Assembly (NCBI RefSeq): GCF_027943255.1
Contig: NC_072896.1
Coordinates: 47,642,501-47,706,500 of the forward strand
Direction: 5' to 3'
DNA length: 64,000 nucleotides
From: Anastrepha obliqua
Lineage: Eukaryota; Arthropoda; Insecta; Diptera; Tephritidae
Shown here: piece after piece, positions 10,346-21,338 of the stretch
Layout of the letters: every line of letters begins with the position of its first letter
How positions within the stretch are numbered: position 1 is the first letter of the stretch
The notes under the pieces: model-generated
The model's input: only the letters and a program-made list of their open reading frames with translations
Databases searched by the model: none
Told to the model about the DNA's origin: nothing
Program-made: the position numbers and the translations under genes

Positions 10346-12324
10346 ATACCAAAATTTTGTGTTGGCACTGCTTGCTTCTATCCCAAAAATAGCAAAAGTC
10401 ATGAGACTTTTAGCGAATTCAAAAATGGAACTAATTAAGTAGAAAGTAGAAAGATTAAGTTGGAAGCCATTAATGCTGAAATATTTATTTATGTATCTAA
10501 AAAAATCAGCATACAAAAATTGTGATGATGCTTTAAAGTTTTAGTAAAAACACATAGACTTGCCACTTCTGAGAAGGCTTTCAAAGCAAGTTTTATGCAC
10601 AGCAGCCACACTAAAGGTGGCAAAGTATTATTTTAAACAAAAATATGAACTAATGCTATTTGAAAGTGACAATGAATGATTATTTAAATGTAAAACTATT
10701 TTAAATTATACCAGATGTTAACCGCGAACCCGCATTTGATACAACACAGCAGGCGCAAGAAATTATTTATATAACAAAAATTTGTTTATTTGTTTGTTTA
10801 ACAAATATTTAATTTTTATCAAATGTGAAAAGTCGAGGCTTCTTATGTATGCGCCCTACACTTTTCTTCGCAAATCACATGTTGTGCTCATGTGTGAGCG
10901 AAATCGAGAAACGTTTTGTAGTTTCTTGGAAGTTCATAAAAAACATACAAGTAACCAATCTGCGCTTTGATAAATCGCACCGTAAAGAAGGTTTCTATAA
11001 ATAACTCAACCACAGCACCAGTTATCGGCTGCATTGGAAAGATATTTCCTCTTAAATAATTAATATGCACATATACTGAATATTTCCCAAATCGAGCCAC
11101 AAATACGATTTTATTTAATTATTTATTTAATTTAATACACATACATACATACATACATATGTACGTACCACTTCGCACATTGCCAACAGTTCATCCGATT
11201 GCAATAAAACTTCAGTGAGTTACCTTGAACTTGCAAGCACAGTTTTTTTGGGCCGAGCTAAGTGACGATGTATTCCAAAGAATCGTATTTATTTTGTTTG
11301 GAATACCTATCAACTATCTAAAAAGCTATGATTTAGGAAAAATGTATCGTTATATTACATATGTATGGGTAAATTAAATTTTGATTGTAAAGAAAAAAGT
11401 CCCGCCAAAGACGTGAGTGGTTATAAAACGAGGTTTCTTGAACGTGAGTGAAAAAATCGTAATCGTAAGCGCGCACGAGCGTGCGCCAAAATGAGTCATT
11501 CGCCCATAGCTAATCTCTAGCAAATATTTATTACGCTGCTTACATTAATGTTCACTTACCCTAACTACAATATAATGTTTGAAATTTTTATTATTTTTAG
11601 GCTTTGTTTAAAAAAGCTGTTAGGAGTATTCATTTATTTTTATTATTGTCCAAAAACGCCATTTAACTAAATGTGATCACATTTTAACGTCGAAGTGATG
11701 TACGCATTGTCAGCTGTAAGCCCATGCACTGGGGGGTTTTAGGGGTATAACACCTCCGATTGCACATCAGGTCTTCCCCTTACATTGGAGTCTCGTTACT
11801 TATGCGTTGAATAACGGATTGCTAAGGAAAACGTGTTTATCGAAACAATTATTTTTTAACGCTTGATGACTGAGCCATATAAAAATTGTTTTCTCAAAAA
11901 TGTCAGAAGTGCATTCAATAAAGAGCTTTGGGGGAGGCTCAGTCAAAGATGGCCACTCCTTAGGTTGAAATGGTATACGAAAACACAAGATTCTTGTTCA
12001 AAAATTGTATACGTCAGCTGATAGCCTTGAGCTAGTGCTGTTCTTTTTTTCCTGCTATTTTCTGTTTATTAATATACTTACATGATTCTGTATATGCAAT
12101 TCTGCGAATGTCTACACATTCCTTGGAATCCTTTTCCACACACCGTGACCAGTTTATTTATTTTGAAAAAAAGTTGAACTATTATTCATTTTAATTTTTA
12201 TTCTATTTAATAATATCCCCTCTTCTCAAAATATATTCTTTTATGTCAAAAATTCTTTAAAATAGATAAAATGCCGAGCTTTCAGACGAATTTATATATT
12301 TCTACAAAAATAGAACGCATAAGA
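10346..12324. other. AT-rich intergenic DNA, no gene seen
   Basis: Nothing recognisable in six frames. A GC-richer patch at 11,690-11,990 includes an unsupported 62-codon minus-strand frame. A CATA microsatellite lies at 11,140-11,165. Confidence 0.4.
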
Positions 12325-13050
12325 ATTATCGATATCGATAACTATGGTTTGACAGTTCTAGCTGCGTTGATAGTTCTGTTTGGAGTACGTAGGTTCGAAT
12401 CTCCGTGTATGAAACGCCGAAATGAAGAAAGAGTTTTTTGTAATAGCGGTCGCCCCTCGGCAGACAATAGGAAACCTCCGATTGTATTTCCACCATGAAA
12501 ATACTACTCTTAAAAAATATCTGCCATACGAAGTCAGATTAAAACTGTAGGTCCCTCCATTTGCGGAACAACATCAAGAAGTACGCCACAAATAGAAGGA
12601 GGAGCTCGGCCAAACACCTGACAGATTTGTAAGGTTTGACAAATCATGATGAATTGTTTAATGCTAGAGCAACGCTTCCAAATTGTAGTAATCTATTTTG
12701 AATAAAATAAACGTGTTCGCGAGTTCATAGAGCACTTCCTCCATTTTACGTGCGGTTTACAGGCTGGCGGCATCATCGGTTCTTATTTCTTTCGAAATGA
12801 GAAAAGAGTACTTTCAAGCCATGCTGACTGAATTTTTGTTTGCATAAATTAATCAGCTAAACATCAACGGCTTTGGACCATGCAAGTTCTAGCCACGGCA
12901 CATACATACATGCCTGATATCACATTCAAAAAATGAATGCCATTAAATTATCTACAAGATTATAATAAAAAAAAATCATTCCAACAATATTTTGTATATT
13001 TTGTATTATCGATTTAAGTTCTAAAGCTCTTAAAGAACACCCTATTCTAT
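12325..13050 (+). mobile_element. Deleted mariner-like element, copy B, carrying a SINE
   Basis: This is a second copy of the 9,745-10,345 element: both share the ATCGATAACTATGGTTTGAC start, the TTTCGAAATGAG block and the AAAAATCATTCCAACAATAT block near the 3' end. The right end carries a better preserved terminal sequence, AAGCTCTTAAAGAACACCCT near 13,024-13,043. A SINE has inserted at 12,355-12,632 just inside the left end. More of the transposase is deleted here than in copy A. Confidence 0.65.
12355..12632 (+). mobile_element. tRNA-derived SINE with 9-bp target-site duplications
   Basis: The target duplication GGTTTGACA lies at 12,346-12,354 and 12,633-12,641. Inside are a tRNA-like head with a good pol III B box (GGTTCGAATC near 12,391), the block GGTCGCCCCTCGGCAGACAA, and CTGTAGGTCCCTCCATTTG. 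The end AGGAGGAGCTCGGCCAAACA lacks the last ~25 bp and AT tail seen in the minus-strand copies. The A box is weak. The host sequence matches copy A without the SINE, so the insertion is younger than the mariner copy. Confidence 0.8.
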
Positions 13051-15480
13051 TAAGTGTATCTAACATCCTACTGTCTGCTATTATACTTGGTTCAGTGTTC
13101 AGTTGTGTAAATTTATGGTCTTTTTAATTACTCGTGACTTCCTCGTTACTCATTTACAGCATGCATTTTATTTATTTTCAGCATTCAATGTGACATTTTA
13201 TAACACTACTTTAATAATTTGTAGTTAATGTGTATAACAAGGCGATTTACGACCACATACAGTAGTTGAGAACTGTTTTCAAAGGAATGTACATAAAATG
13301 TAATGTAAAAATGGCGGATATGATTATTATCATATAAAGTCGTTCGCATTTTAGATTCGAACTGCAACGATGCCACAGGTGTCTATTCCATTATTACAAA
13401 ACTGTACCGCCTTCAACAGTACTTACAAAAGTAAGTAAGTGAGATAAAGTGTTCATTATTTTTATTGGTGCAGTTTCAGTTATTTCGTCATTAATTTGGA
13501 GTTCATGCGCCAAAGCAAACACGCGCGTCGAAACTGGAGCCGTGTTCGATTAGCCATGAATTAGCGAGTGGCGAATATATCAAGCAACTTCCATAAATAA
13601 TCTCACATTGGCAGCACTGGAAAGAGTTGCCAAAATGGCGTTTTGTTTGGAATTGAGTATTAGTAAGCCCACGTTCATATAGGGAAACTTTTATTGCTTC
13701 AACATTGCGAGTTCTCTTTTAGTGTTGCCCATCGCGCTCACACAATTATTTCAGTTTTTAATCTACAGCTAACAATAACATTGAGAAGAACACAAAGCGT
13801 GCGGACCGAGCACGAACAGCTCGATGCCTCTAAATATCAAGGATGATAGATTACCAGGTTTCACCTTCAGCTATGGCGAAAAACGAAATTGAGCAAGTAA
13901 CTTCGGCTGCCACGTCATCGGGAATTTGGCAGCAGAATTCTGAATTCAGATTACTTTTAATTTTTGTAAAATATCTCAAACACAAATTCAGTTCCCTTAC
14001 CTACGCTTTTCAACCATAGAATATTTACATATATACAAATTTACATAAACCAACACACAGTTTTCAATAAAATTACATTATGTACATAAGACTAATTAAA
14101 AGTAGAAGTCGAAAAGGATATAATGAGCTTTGGATTCTACAAACTCACTTCAATTCAAATTATTACATTTCAATTGAATTAATTTTAAGACAAATAATTA
14201 TAAACATTTCAACACGTCATTTGTTCATTAAGCAAAAACGAACTGTTTTCCTGTTATTTTTGGCGCGTTTCTTCTGGCAGTCTGCCATTTCGCCTATCAG
14301 CTGTTCAAAAACCCATAATGTGTGAGTGCTGCCAAGTTTTGAAACGTCCCCATGGGCGCGCTCTCTCTCAAAATGAATAAGTTTTACATCTAGTTATCTA
14401 TGGTTCAAACGGCAACGAAGCAACATGAGTGGAATTGTGTTGAGTTTTTTCGTATAGCACCAACCTCATCTCAGGTTTTTCGTAAAGAAACCGCTTTCAT
14501 GACCCCGGTTACGTCAGCCAATCAGGTGATTGCTTTAAATGCGCTGAGAGCTGGTTAACGGCTCACCTTCTGAATTATTTTCACCATGCATAAATTCAAA
14601 AATAAATCTCGCGCAAAAGATGCACTCAGACAGTGCAAGGAAAGTACTTCGTCAACTTGTTGTCGAAAATGCTTACTTACCGTGTGGACACCCGAAAATT
14701 AGTTCGAAAAAGTTCTTTTGAACTTTTCAGCAATCAATTTCGAAAAAAAGAAACTTGCATAGTCTGGCTGCTTAGAGTTAAGCAACTTAGTTAGGGTATA
14801 TTCGACTAGTTTTCTGATATAAATTTCGTTTTGTCTGTATAGTCCCTTTATCTTTTTCTGTAATGCATTATTTTTTCGCCTCAAATGTATGTATGGATAG
14901 ATACATGTGTATTTGCCCTACTCATATAATATTTTATTATATAGAAAATATGTAGATTTTTTGAATACTTAAACAACGTGCAATTTTTTTTTTTTTATTT
15001 ATTTTATTTATTTTTTGCTTAGTTCTCTACCTGTCATTGTTTGTTTTGCTTTTAAATTAAACGATAAGACTGCAGCACGTGATAAAATTTACATTTTTCT
15101 TAGTCAGAGTAAATTACATATTTATTATAGCAACACATGACATATGATGCGGATTAATCTTGTACATGAGGGTGACCGATTCTTCTATTTTGTTAAACGC
15201 GAAAGCTTTTTTACTTGAAAAATTGGTTAATTTACAATAGAAGAAATTGAGCAACTAACAAAAAAATAACATTTACTCTTTCTTCCAATAAATATAAAGT
15301 CTTAAAAGCGGAACATTGAAAAGTAAATAATGTCTACAATGGACACTGACGGTGGAGGATATTTTGTCCAATTCATGGAAGTATCCAAGTAGTGAAAATT
15401 ATAATTTTTATCTATTTTGAGTTAAAGCCAAATAAAAGTTTAAACAATTATTTGCAAATACTCTTACATACATATAAATA
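13051..15480. other. Intergenic DNA, no gene supported
   Basis: Base composition is more mixed at 13,490-14,650, with several GCAGCACTGG/TGCCAAGTTT phrases, but no long frame or domain appears. CAH1 exon 1 is expected somewhere upstream of 22.5 kb; I looked here for its expected codons (Met-Ser-His-His-Trp-Gly) and did not find them. Confidence 0.4.
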
Positions 15481-15735
15481 ATTAGCGCTTACATCCTCGG
15501 TGGGTATTCTGACCGAGCTTTTTAATGTTGTTCCACAAATGGGGCGATCTATAGTGTTATGTGGACACACTCGCACAGTTTTTCGAATGCCAGATGGCTT
15601 AGAGCTTTTTTATGCCACAAATGCACTTCGATGTTTGCTACACCTCACCGTGGGACGGCCACTATTAAAAACACTCTTTCTACCATTTGATGTTTCATGT
15701 CTAGAGTTGGCTTGATAAACCGACCAGATTACCCT
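15481..15735 (-). mobile_element. tRNA-derived SINE, heavily degenerate
   Basis: In minus orientation the landmarks appear in the order of the other copies: GACCGAGCT, ATGTTGTTCCACAAATGG, a CTGGCAT/CCAGATGG block, GAGCTTTTTTATG, and GGGACGGCCACTATTAAAAA. The tRNA-like head is barely recognisable. Confidence 0.6.
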
Positions 15736-15849
15736 AGTACCAATGCAAACATAATATAGCCAAAAAGCCTAACGCTTATACGAATATATCATAATAAAAG
15801 CAAGGTCGATCACGCTTTACTCTTTTCTTTATAATATCCGAGCCTTTTG

Positions 15850-16596
15850 GCTGGAGTGATTCATGTAAGTGAGGTTAAGAAACAGTATGAAGCAATCGGA
15901 CTGTCCGAAACGTAGTGTGGAAGTAGCCAATTTTGGATTGATACTAGACCGAGCTTTATGCCCAAAACATTATTTAGGTGTTTATACTTTCGGCAAAATG
16001 GATGGCAGAAGAAGTAGAAGCAGCTGTTTTTTGTCCGTGATTTTATCTCCAAAAGTCTTTCAGACTCCCTAATTACTGTAGAATATTTCAAGCTGAAATC
16101 TATGCCGAAACAAAAGCAGCTGAGTTGGCTCTCCCTCTTAATACTTGGACAAATATTTTCATTGATAGCCAAGCCAAAGGAAAAGAAGGAAATGAGAGAG
16201 CCGATGAACTCGCTAAGACAGATATTCGACTGCCGAGATGGGGCAGAAATATACCCATCACTCTTCTTTCTGAAAGCGGTACTAAATGAGGAGCTAGTTC
16301 TGGAAATGCAGTCGATATGGGAACACTCAAACCAGAGCAATGCGTGTAACACATACAACGAAGCGAAATGCTAGTGCCATTTTGGAACACCTACTTTGCC
16401 ACTGCCCTGCTTTTTATAGAACTCGACAAATGTGCCTTCATCATATTTTTCATCATATTTAAAACTCGCGAAGACGTTCATTAAGAATTACATAAAATAA
16501 TAATTCGACTCCAGAGACATAGCACTGGCAACACAATGAACCCTAAAGGTCTGAGATCTTTTTACAGATCAACCAGCACTACCTAACCTAACCTTA
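15850..16596 (+). pseudogene. RNase H-bearing non-LTR retrotransposon, 3' part
   Basis: Across several frameshifts the plus strand reads the RNase H domain of an I/LOA-type LINE: RIFQAEIYAETKAAELAL (16,085-16,140), NIFIDSQA (near 16,150), GKEGNERADELAKTDIRLP (near 16,179-16,235) and WGRNIPITLLSE. The GNERADELA motif holds the last catalytic aspartate of RNase H. The segment between IDSQA and GKEGNERA is shortened, so the domain is not functional. It ends in a 3' UTR shared with 2,880-3,042 and the tail ACTACCTAACCTAACC. The overlapping long frames on both strands here are shadows. Confidence 0.75.
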
Positions 16597-16759
16597 TACT
16601 TTCGGTATTTTTCAAAGGAAAGGAGGAAAACCATATATACGAGTACATGACACATATTGTTGCTGGAATTTTGTAATTGTATGCGACATTAAACTGCCTT
16701 CTAGTAGATCTAAAAGCAAGATATATTGCTAGCAGTGCGGCAATAAAGTTGCAAACCTT

Positions 16760-17045
16760 AAGTAAGTGGTCAAGCATTGGCGCTCAAGGGAAGAGTGCGA
16801 AATAGGCAAGAACATGGGCGTGGAATCATATGACTTCTGCAGGCGCTGTCTAAATGAGGAAGAGACGATATCGAACTTTGTGTGTCATTGTCCTGCTCTA
16901 ACCAGACGTAAACTCAACATTTTAGGTGGACAATTTTTTAATGAGTTGGATCGCAGTACTGTAGAAGTCAGGGATCTTCTAAAATTTTTGAAAGGTTTTC
17001 ACTAGTCTTTGGAGAGATAAGGACTAGTTCCCCACGGAATTTTAT
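16760..17045 (+). pseudogene. LINE C-terminal zinc-knuckle-like fragment
   Basis: The frame to 17,005 contains CRRCLNEEETISNFVCHCPA, the C-x2-C ... H/N-x-x-C-x-C-PAL signature at the end of many insect LINE polyproteins. It is followed by LTRRKLNILGGQFFNEL and a C-terminus [12 protein letters not shown]. The sequence after 16,960 reappears inverted at 24,186-24,355, which marks it as the 3' end of a repeated LINE. Upstream coding sequence is missing. Confidence 0.75.
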
Positions 17046-17219
17046 TACTTGAATTTTAAATATAAGCATAAAATTTCCTTCAACTATTTCATTTGTTCAA
17101 AGAAGTTCATTTGAAATAAAACGTTGTACTTCCGAATGTTCTATAGGAAATGTTTTGATAATGGATGCGTTCCAAGAATTAAAGTAATGTAATGGATTTC
17201 AAACGCAATATTGTGACTG

Positions 17220-17981
17220 CATTATATTTGGCTGGAAAATCATAATCTCACACCAAAGCAGCAACAAGGCAGACTTGAGAGAGCGAAGGAGTTGCTTTGC
17301 TTTGCCGAAAGCGATCAATTTCCAAACATTGTGTTTTCTGACGAGAAAATATTTCAAATTGAGCAATTCGTAAACTCCCAAAACGATAACGTTTATTTGA
17401 CCGACCGTTCATACGAGAATTTGAGTCATCGATTGGCCACCAGGGAGCAGCACTCGCCACGTAAAGGCGAAATATTATCGGGAAAGTATTCCGGAGGTTG
17501 CTTTGAAGCTGTAGGCAGACAAACATTTCGGTGGCAGACCATGAACGTTTCAACAGGACTCGGCACCGTCTCACAAAATCGAGTGAACCAAGCATGGCTA
17601 AAAAACAACGTTCCGAACTTCATAATTTCCACACAATGGCTCTCAAATTCACCAGACGCAAAATCGATGGATTATTCTCTTTTGGCCATTTTGGAGAGCA
17701 AGGTCCGAACTAAAAGAGTCACCAGTCTCGAGGCGCTGAAAAAATCCATTGTCCGCGAGTGGGCCAAAATAGCTACAAGTCACATTCGGGCAGCTTGCGA
17801 TTCGTTTCTGGACCGTTCAAGGCCATAGTCAAGGCAAAAGGTCGTCATATCGAACAAAAGTAAATTGATTCTTAATTTTGTATTATTTTCACACATTTTT
17901 TACTTTGAAATGAATAAAAATAATTTTCCAAACTTAATGAATGGCCTTTTTAATTGGTTACATTTTGAGTGCCGGACTCTG
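17220..17981 (+). mobile_element. maT-like Tc1/mariner transposon, deleted copy
   Basis: A long frame (17,292-17,828) reads FAESDQFPNIVFSDEKIFQI, placing the first catalytic aspartate in VFSDEK, then QNDNVYLTDRSYENLSHRLA. A deletion removes the second aspartate region. The frame resumes with NRVNQAWLKNNVPNFI, SNSPDAKSMDYSLL (third aspartate in MDYS), ESKVRTKRV and HIRAACDSFLDR. The N-terminal DNA-binding domain is almost gone. The right terminal repeat ends at 17,981 beside a TA and mirrors the end at 6,241. Long ORFs on the minus strand here are shadows. Confidence 0.8.
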
Positions 17982-17983
17982 TA

Positions 17984-20052
17984 AATAATCATATTATGAT
18001 ACAAAATCAAGGCAACTTGCAGCATAGGCCTGTCGGCATATTTTAAAATATTATATATACATCAGGGTGGCCCATAATAATTTTTTTTGTTTTTCTTGAT
18101 GTCATCCTCTAAATTCTATGGCTAAAAAAACAAGACAACTATTATTTCGAAGAGCAATCGACTATTCTGAATTATATTTTATGCTTTTCGCATGACATTT
18201 TACCTTTTCTGATACTTACGCATCAGTGTCAAATTCAACAAATTGCATCTCAAAGAAACAAGCTGTAACTCAATTGATGTATGTATGTACGTATGTATGT
18301 AAATTTAATAAGTTATATTTAAATTTAAAAACGAAAAGCGACGTTACATATCTACCAAAAAAGCAACTTAGGATTTATTTTATTTACTTTTAGGTCTTGC
18401 CACTGTCGAATTCAGAGCGAAGTGTTTTGAAATTGTGAAGTGCTGAGCCACGTACAATTATCAGAGAGCTCAGAAACTCTCCATAGACCAAAAAAAAAAC
18501 CTCTTAGTCTTTTGGCTGCATGAATGTTACTTTTGGTTGTTGTTATTTCGCCAAATATTCTAAGTTTTCTCTAGAGCAATTCAGTGCAAAAAGTCTGGCA
18601 TCGTGACATTTGTGAATTATGATGGCATTTTGTTGTGTTGACTGTTATTTGCCAATGCTCTGATGCCAGTTTGTTTGCACTTAATTGTGAGCTGCCTTCT
18701 TATTTATTGTTTATATACTTTTTTTGTGCTACATAATAACCATAATACGAATATCTTCCTTATATTTGTTTTCGGTTGACGCTATTTTTTAAGCATTTCG
18801 ACGTCGCTTCTGATGTCCTGAATATATAATATTTATATTTGCATTTACCATTTACGACATGATAATTATCATTCTGTATTTGTATTTACTATAACTTGGT
18901 AGCTTTGAATTTTTGCATTTTTTCACGTTTCACACATCCCTTACCCATATTGCAAAATATTAATTTTCGAGCCAATAAAGTAATAATCCAGCAAAAATTA
19001 ACACATCACCTGATTTACAAACGTCATACAGTGAACTCATAGTTAAAAGCGAAATTATATTGTCAAAACATTTAACTTTCATTAGCTATCGTTATTAAGA
19101 TGTGTCAATTCCTACGAATCGATGCCAGTGAAGATCCATAATCTGTAAATTTGTTTTAGTCATGTGATCAGCAGTAGGTACACAATAGACTTTGTAGTCT
19201 CTTTGGTTGTTTTTGATATTTTTTAACTCTCTGATGGAAATACCGGTTAGAAAGAAATCAAATATTGTATGCTTGACAAATTCTGATGAGAATAACGAAT
19301 ACAAAGTTTTTTGTACCTCATTAAAGTATGAGTTAAAAATAGTATAAAAACACTTTCTGCAGAAGCTCAGTCCCACTACAGAACGTATATTATAAGTATG
19401 ATACATAATAAAACTTTAATATTTCGTTCAATCGTTTTTATAATCATTTCATGGCTTGTGTGGTGACCACTTCGAATGAAAATCATGATTTACATGATTA
19501 AATAAAACTAACTTCATAAAAAAAAAATATTATAATTTCATATCTACAACGGATTTAACTTGTGACAGAACTTATGGCAGTATATAATAAAACTTTAATA
19601 TTTTCAAAAATATTAGTTAATTGTTCTACCTTTTTTGGGCAATAAAACGAAGGTAGAAACTGAAAACATAAATTACCTGATTTTAATAAAAGTCAAAAGT
19701 TGGTAAGAAATTCAAAATACCTGAGGATAAGAAATAGGAATCATGTTACATAATAATGGAGGAAATGTAATATAATGCCATCCCATTCATGTTTTCACAC
19801 ATAAGCAAAAGCTATAACATGAATGTATTCTGAAAGTAGAGCTAATAAAGATACCCACGTCAGGTAATTTTTCTTTTTTATGTTTATTAGACGCAAAATA
19901 GCCTGAACACTAAGGATGTGTTCGACGCTCTCAATAATTACAGCAGTATTGCGATCCTGTTAATTTTTTGCTGTCCTAATGCTTATACTAGCCTGATTAT
20001 TATATATTATATATTGTATTATATATATAATACATAATATATATATATATAT
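17984..20052. other. AT-rich intergenic DNA, no gene supported
   Basis: No domain seen. A 103-codon minus-strand frame (19,095-19,406) is the longest, without recognisable features. CAGGGTGGCCC near 18,064 resembles a Tc1/mariner end but no partner was found. A dense (TA)n tract lies at 19,998-20,052. Confidence 0.4.
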
Positions 20053-20360
20053 AATTGGCGCGTACACCCTTTTTGGGTGTTTGACCGAGCTCCTCCTCCT
20101 ATTTGTGGTGTGCGTCTTGATGTTGTTCCACAAATGGAGGGGCCTACAGTTTCAAGCCGACTCCGAACGGCAGATATTTTTATGAGGAGCTTTTTCATGG
20201 CAGAAATACACTCGGCGGTTTGCCATTGCCTGCCGAGGGGCGACCGCTATTAGAAAAATGTTTTTAATAATTTTGGTTTCACCGAGATTCGAACCAACGT
20301 TCTCTCTGTGAATTCCGAATGGTAATCACGCACCAACCCATTCGACTACGGCGGCCGCCG
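20053..20360 (-). mobile_element. tRNA-derived SINE, complete copy
   Basis: Read on the minus strand it starts with GGCGGCCGCCGTAGTCGAAT, has an A-box-like segment (TAGTCGAATGGGTTGGTG) and a B box GGTTCGAATC about 45 bp later, as in a tRNA gene. A ~220-bp unrelated body follows, then CGCGCCAATTATATATAT with an AT-dinucleotide tail. A likely duplication of TATATTGTAT lies on both sides (near 20,010 and 20,363). The clover-leaf-like head with both pol III boxes supports transcription from its own internal promoter when young. Confidence 0.85.
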
Positions 20361-20386
20361 TTATATTGTATATACATATATATATA

Positions 20387-21247
20387 AAGGGTGGTTAAGT
20401 TTCAAGGGCAGGTGTTGATTTTGAATAAAATACAATTTTTTTAGGAAACTATTGTTAATTACGTATGGAACAAAATATCGGCCAAATGGCCGCTGCGGCA
20501 AACCTCCATCCGATGGTCCAAATTTTCGATGAAGCTGAGGCATAATTGAGGTTCTATGCCGTTAATGTGCCGAATTATCGCATCCTTTAGCTCTTGAATT
20601 GTTGCTGGCTTATCGACGTGTACACCTTTTCTTTTAAATAACCCCAAAGAAAGAAGCCCAACGGTGTCATATCACATGATCTTGGCGGCCAATTGACATT
20701 GCCGCGACGTGAGATTATTCTGCCATCAAATTTTTCGCGCAAAAGAGCCATTGTTTCATTAGTTGTCTGACAATTACACCGTCCTGTTGAAACCACATAT
20801 CGCCCAGATCCAAATCTGCCAATTCGGGCCATAAAAAGTTCGTTATCATCTCACGATAGCGAACACTATTCACAGTAACTGCCTGACCGGCCTCATTTTG
20901 GAAAAAATACGGCCCAATGATGCCGCCGGCCCATAAACCGTACCAAACAGTCATTCTTTGTGGGTGCATTGGTTTTTCGGCAATCACTCTTGGATTATCA
21001 TTCGCCCAAATGCGGCAATTCTGCTTATTGACGAATCCACTGAGGTGAAAATGTGCCTCATCAGTGAAGATGAAGTGCGCGATATGCATTTGGATTTGAA
21101 CGCCCGTTTTCATAATAAGCATAAATAACTTTAACGCGTTGCTCGATTGTGTACCATGGTTCAAATTGAATTAGTCTGAAATTGAAAAATGTCAAATGAA
21201 ATGTGTGGTTCACATTCAACATCGGCCCTTAAAATTTATCCACACTT
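20387..21247 (-). mobile_element. DD41D rosa-like mariner transposon, both ends present
   Basis: Imperfect inverted ends (AAGGGTGGTTAAGTTTCAAG on the left, complement of AAGTGTGG... on the right) are flanked by TA. Minus-strand frames give a nearly whole catalytic domain. The first aspartate is in FIFTDEAHFHLSG, followed by NCRIWANDNPRVIAEKPMHP, GGIIGPYFFQNEAG and WFQQDG with the second aspartate. Next come SRRGNVNWPPRSCDMTPLGF, where the third aspartate (PLD) has become glycine, and INGIEPQLCLSFIENLDHRM. The DNA-binding domain is reduced to a fragment fused to the catalytic part. With frameshifts, the DD41D spacing follows from the family pattern. Inactive. Confidence 0.85.
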
Positions 21248-21251
21248 TATA

Positions 21252-21338
21252 TAATTGGCGCGCACACCCTTTTTAGGTATTTGGCCGAAATATGCTCGGA
21301 GGTTTGCCACTGCCTGCCGAGGGGCGACCGCTTTAGAA
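21252..21338 (-). mobile_element. SINE fragment, internally deleted
   Basis: Starts with AATTGGCGCGCACACCCTTT and jumps from TTTGGCCGA directly to TGCTCGGAGGTTTGCCACTG and GGGGCGACCGCTTTAGAAAA. It has the 3' end and a middle block but lacks the tRNA-like head. It abuts the mariner end at 21,247. Confidence 0.7.

Noticed and set aside
11461..11520. ATGAGTCATTCG as CAH1 exon 1
   Set aside because: It encodes Met-Ser-His-Ser-Pro rather than Met-Ser-His-His-Trp-Gly and lacks a donor with the phase needed to join at 22,546.
15861..16390. 165- and 96-codon minus-strand ORFs
   Set aside because: They are antisense to a recognisable RNase H-bearing LINE on the plus strand.
18060..18110. CAGGGTGGCCC as the end of another Tc1/mariner element
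   Set aside because: No matching inverted partner was found within several kb.
19095..19406. 103-codon minus-strand ORF
   Set aside because: AT-rich composition, no motif, no splice context and no homology I recognise. Not strong enough to call.
20270..20360. Possible tRNA genes at the GGTTCGAATC boxes (also 12,391; 28,336; 57,764; 61,874)
   Set aside because: The heads have A and B boxes but no proper acceptor or anticodon stems, and they continue into a shared ~220-bp body, so they are SINE heads rather than tRNA genes.
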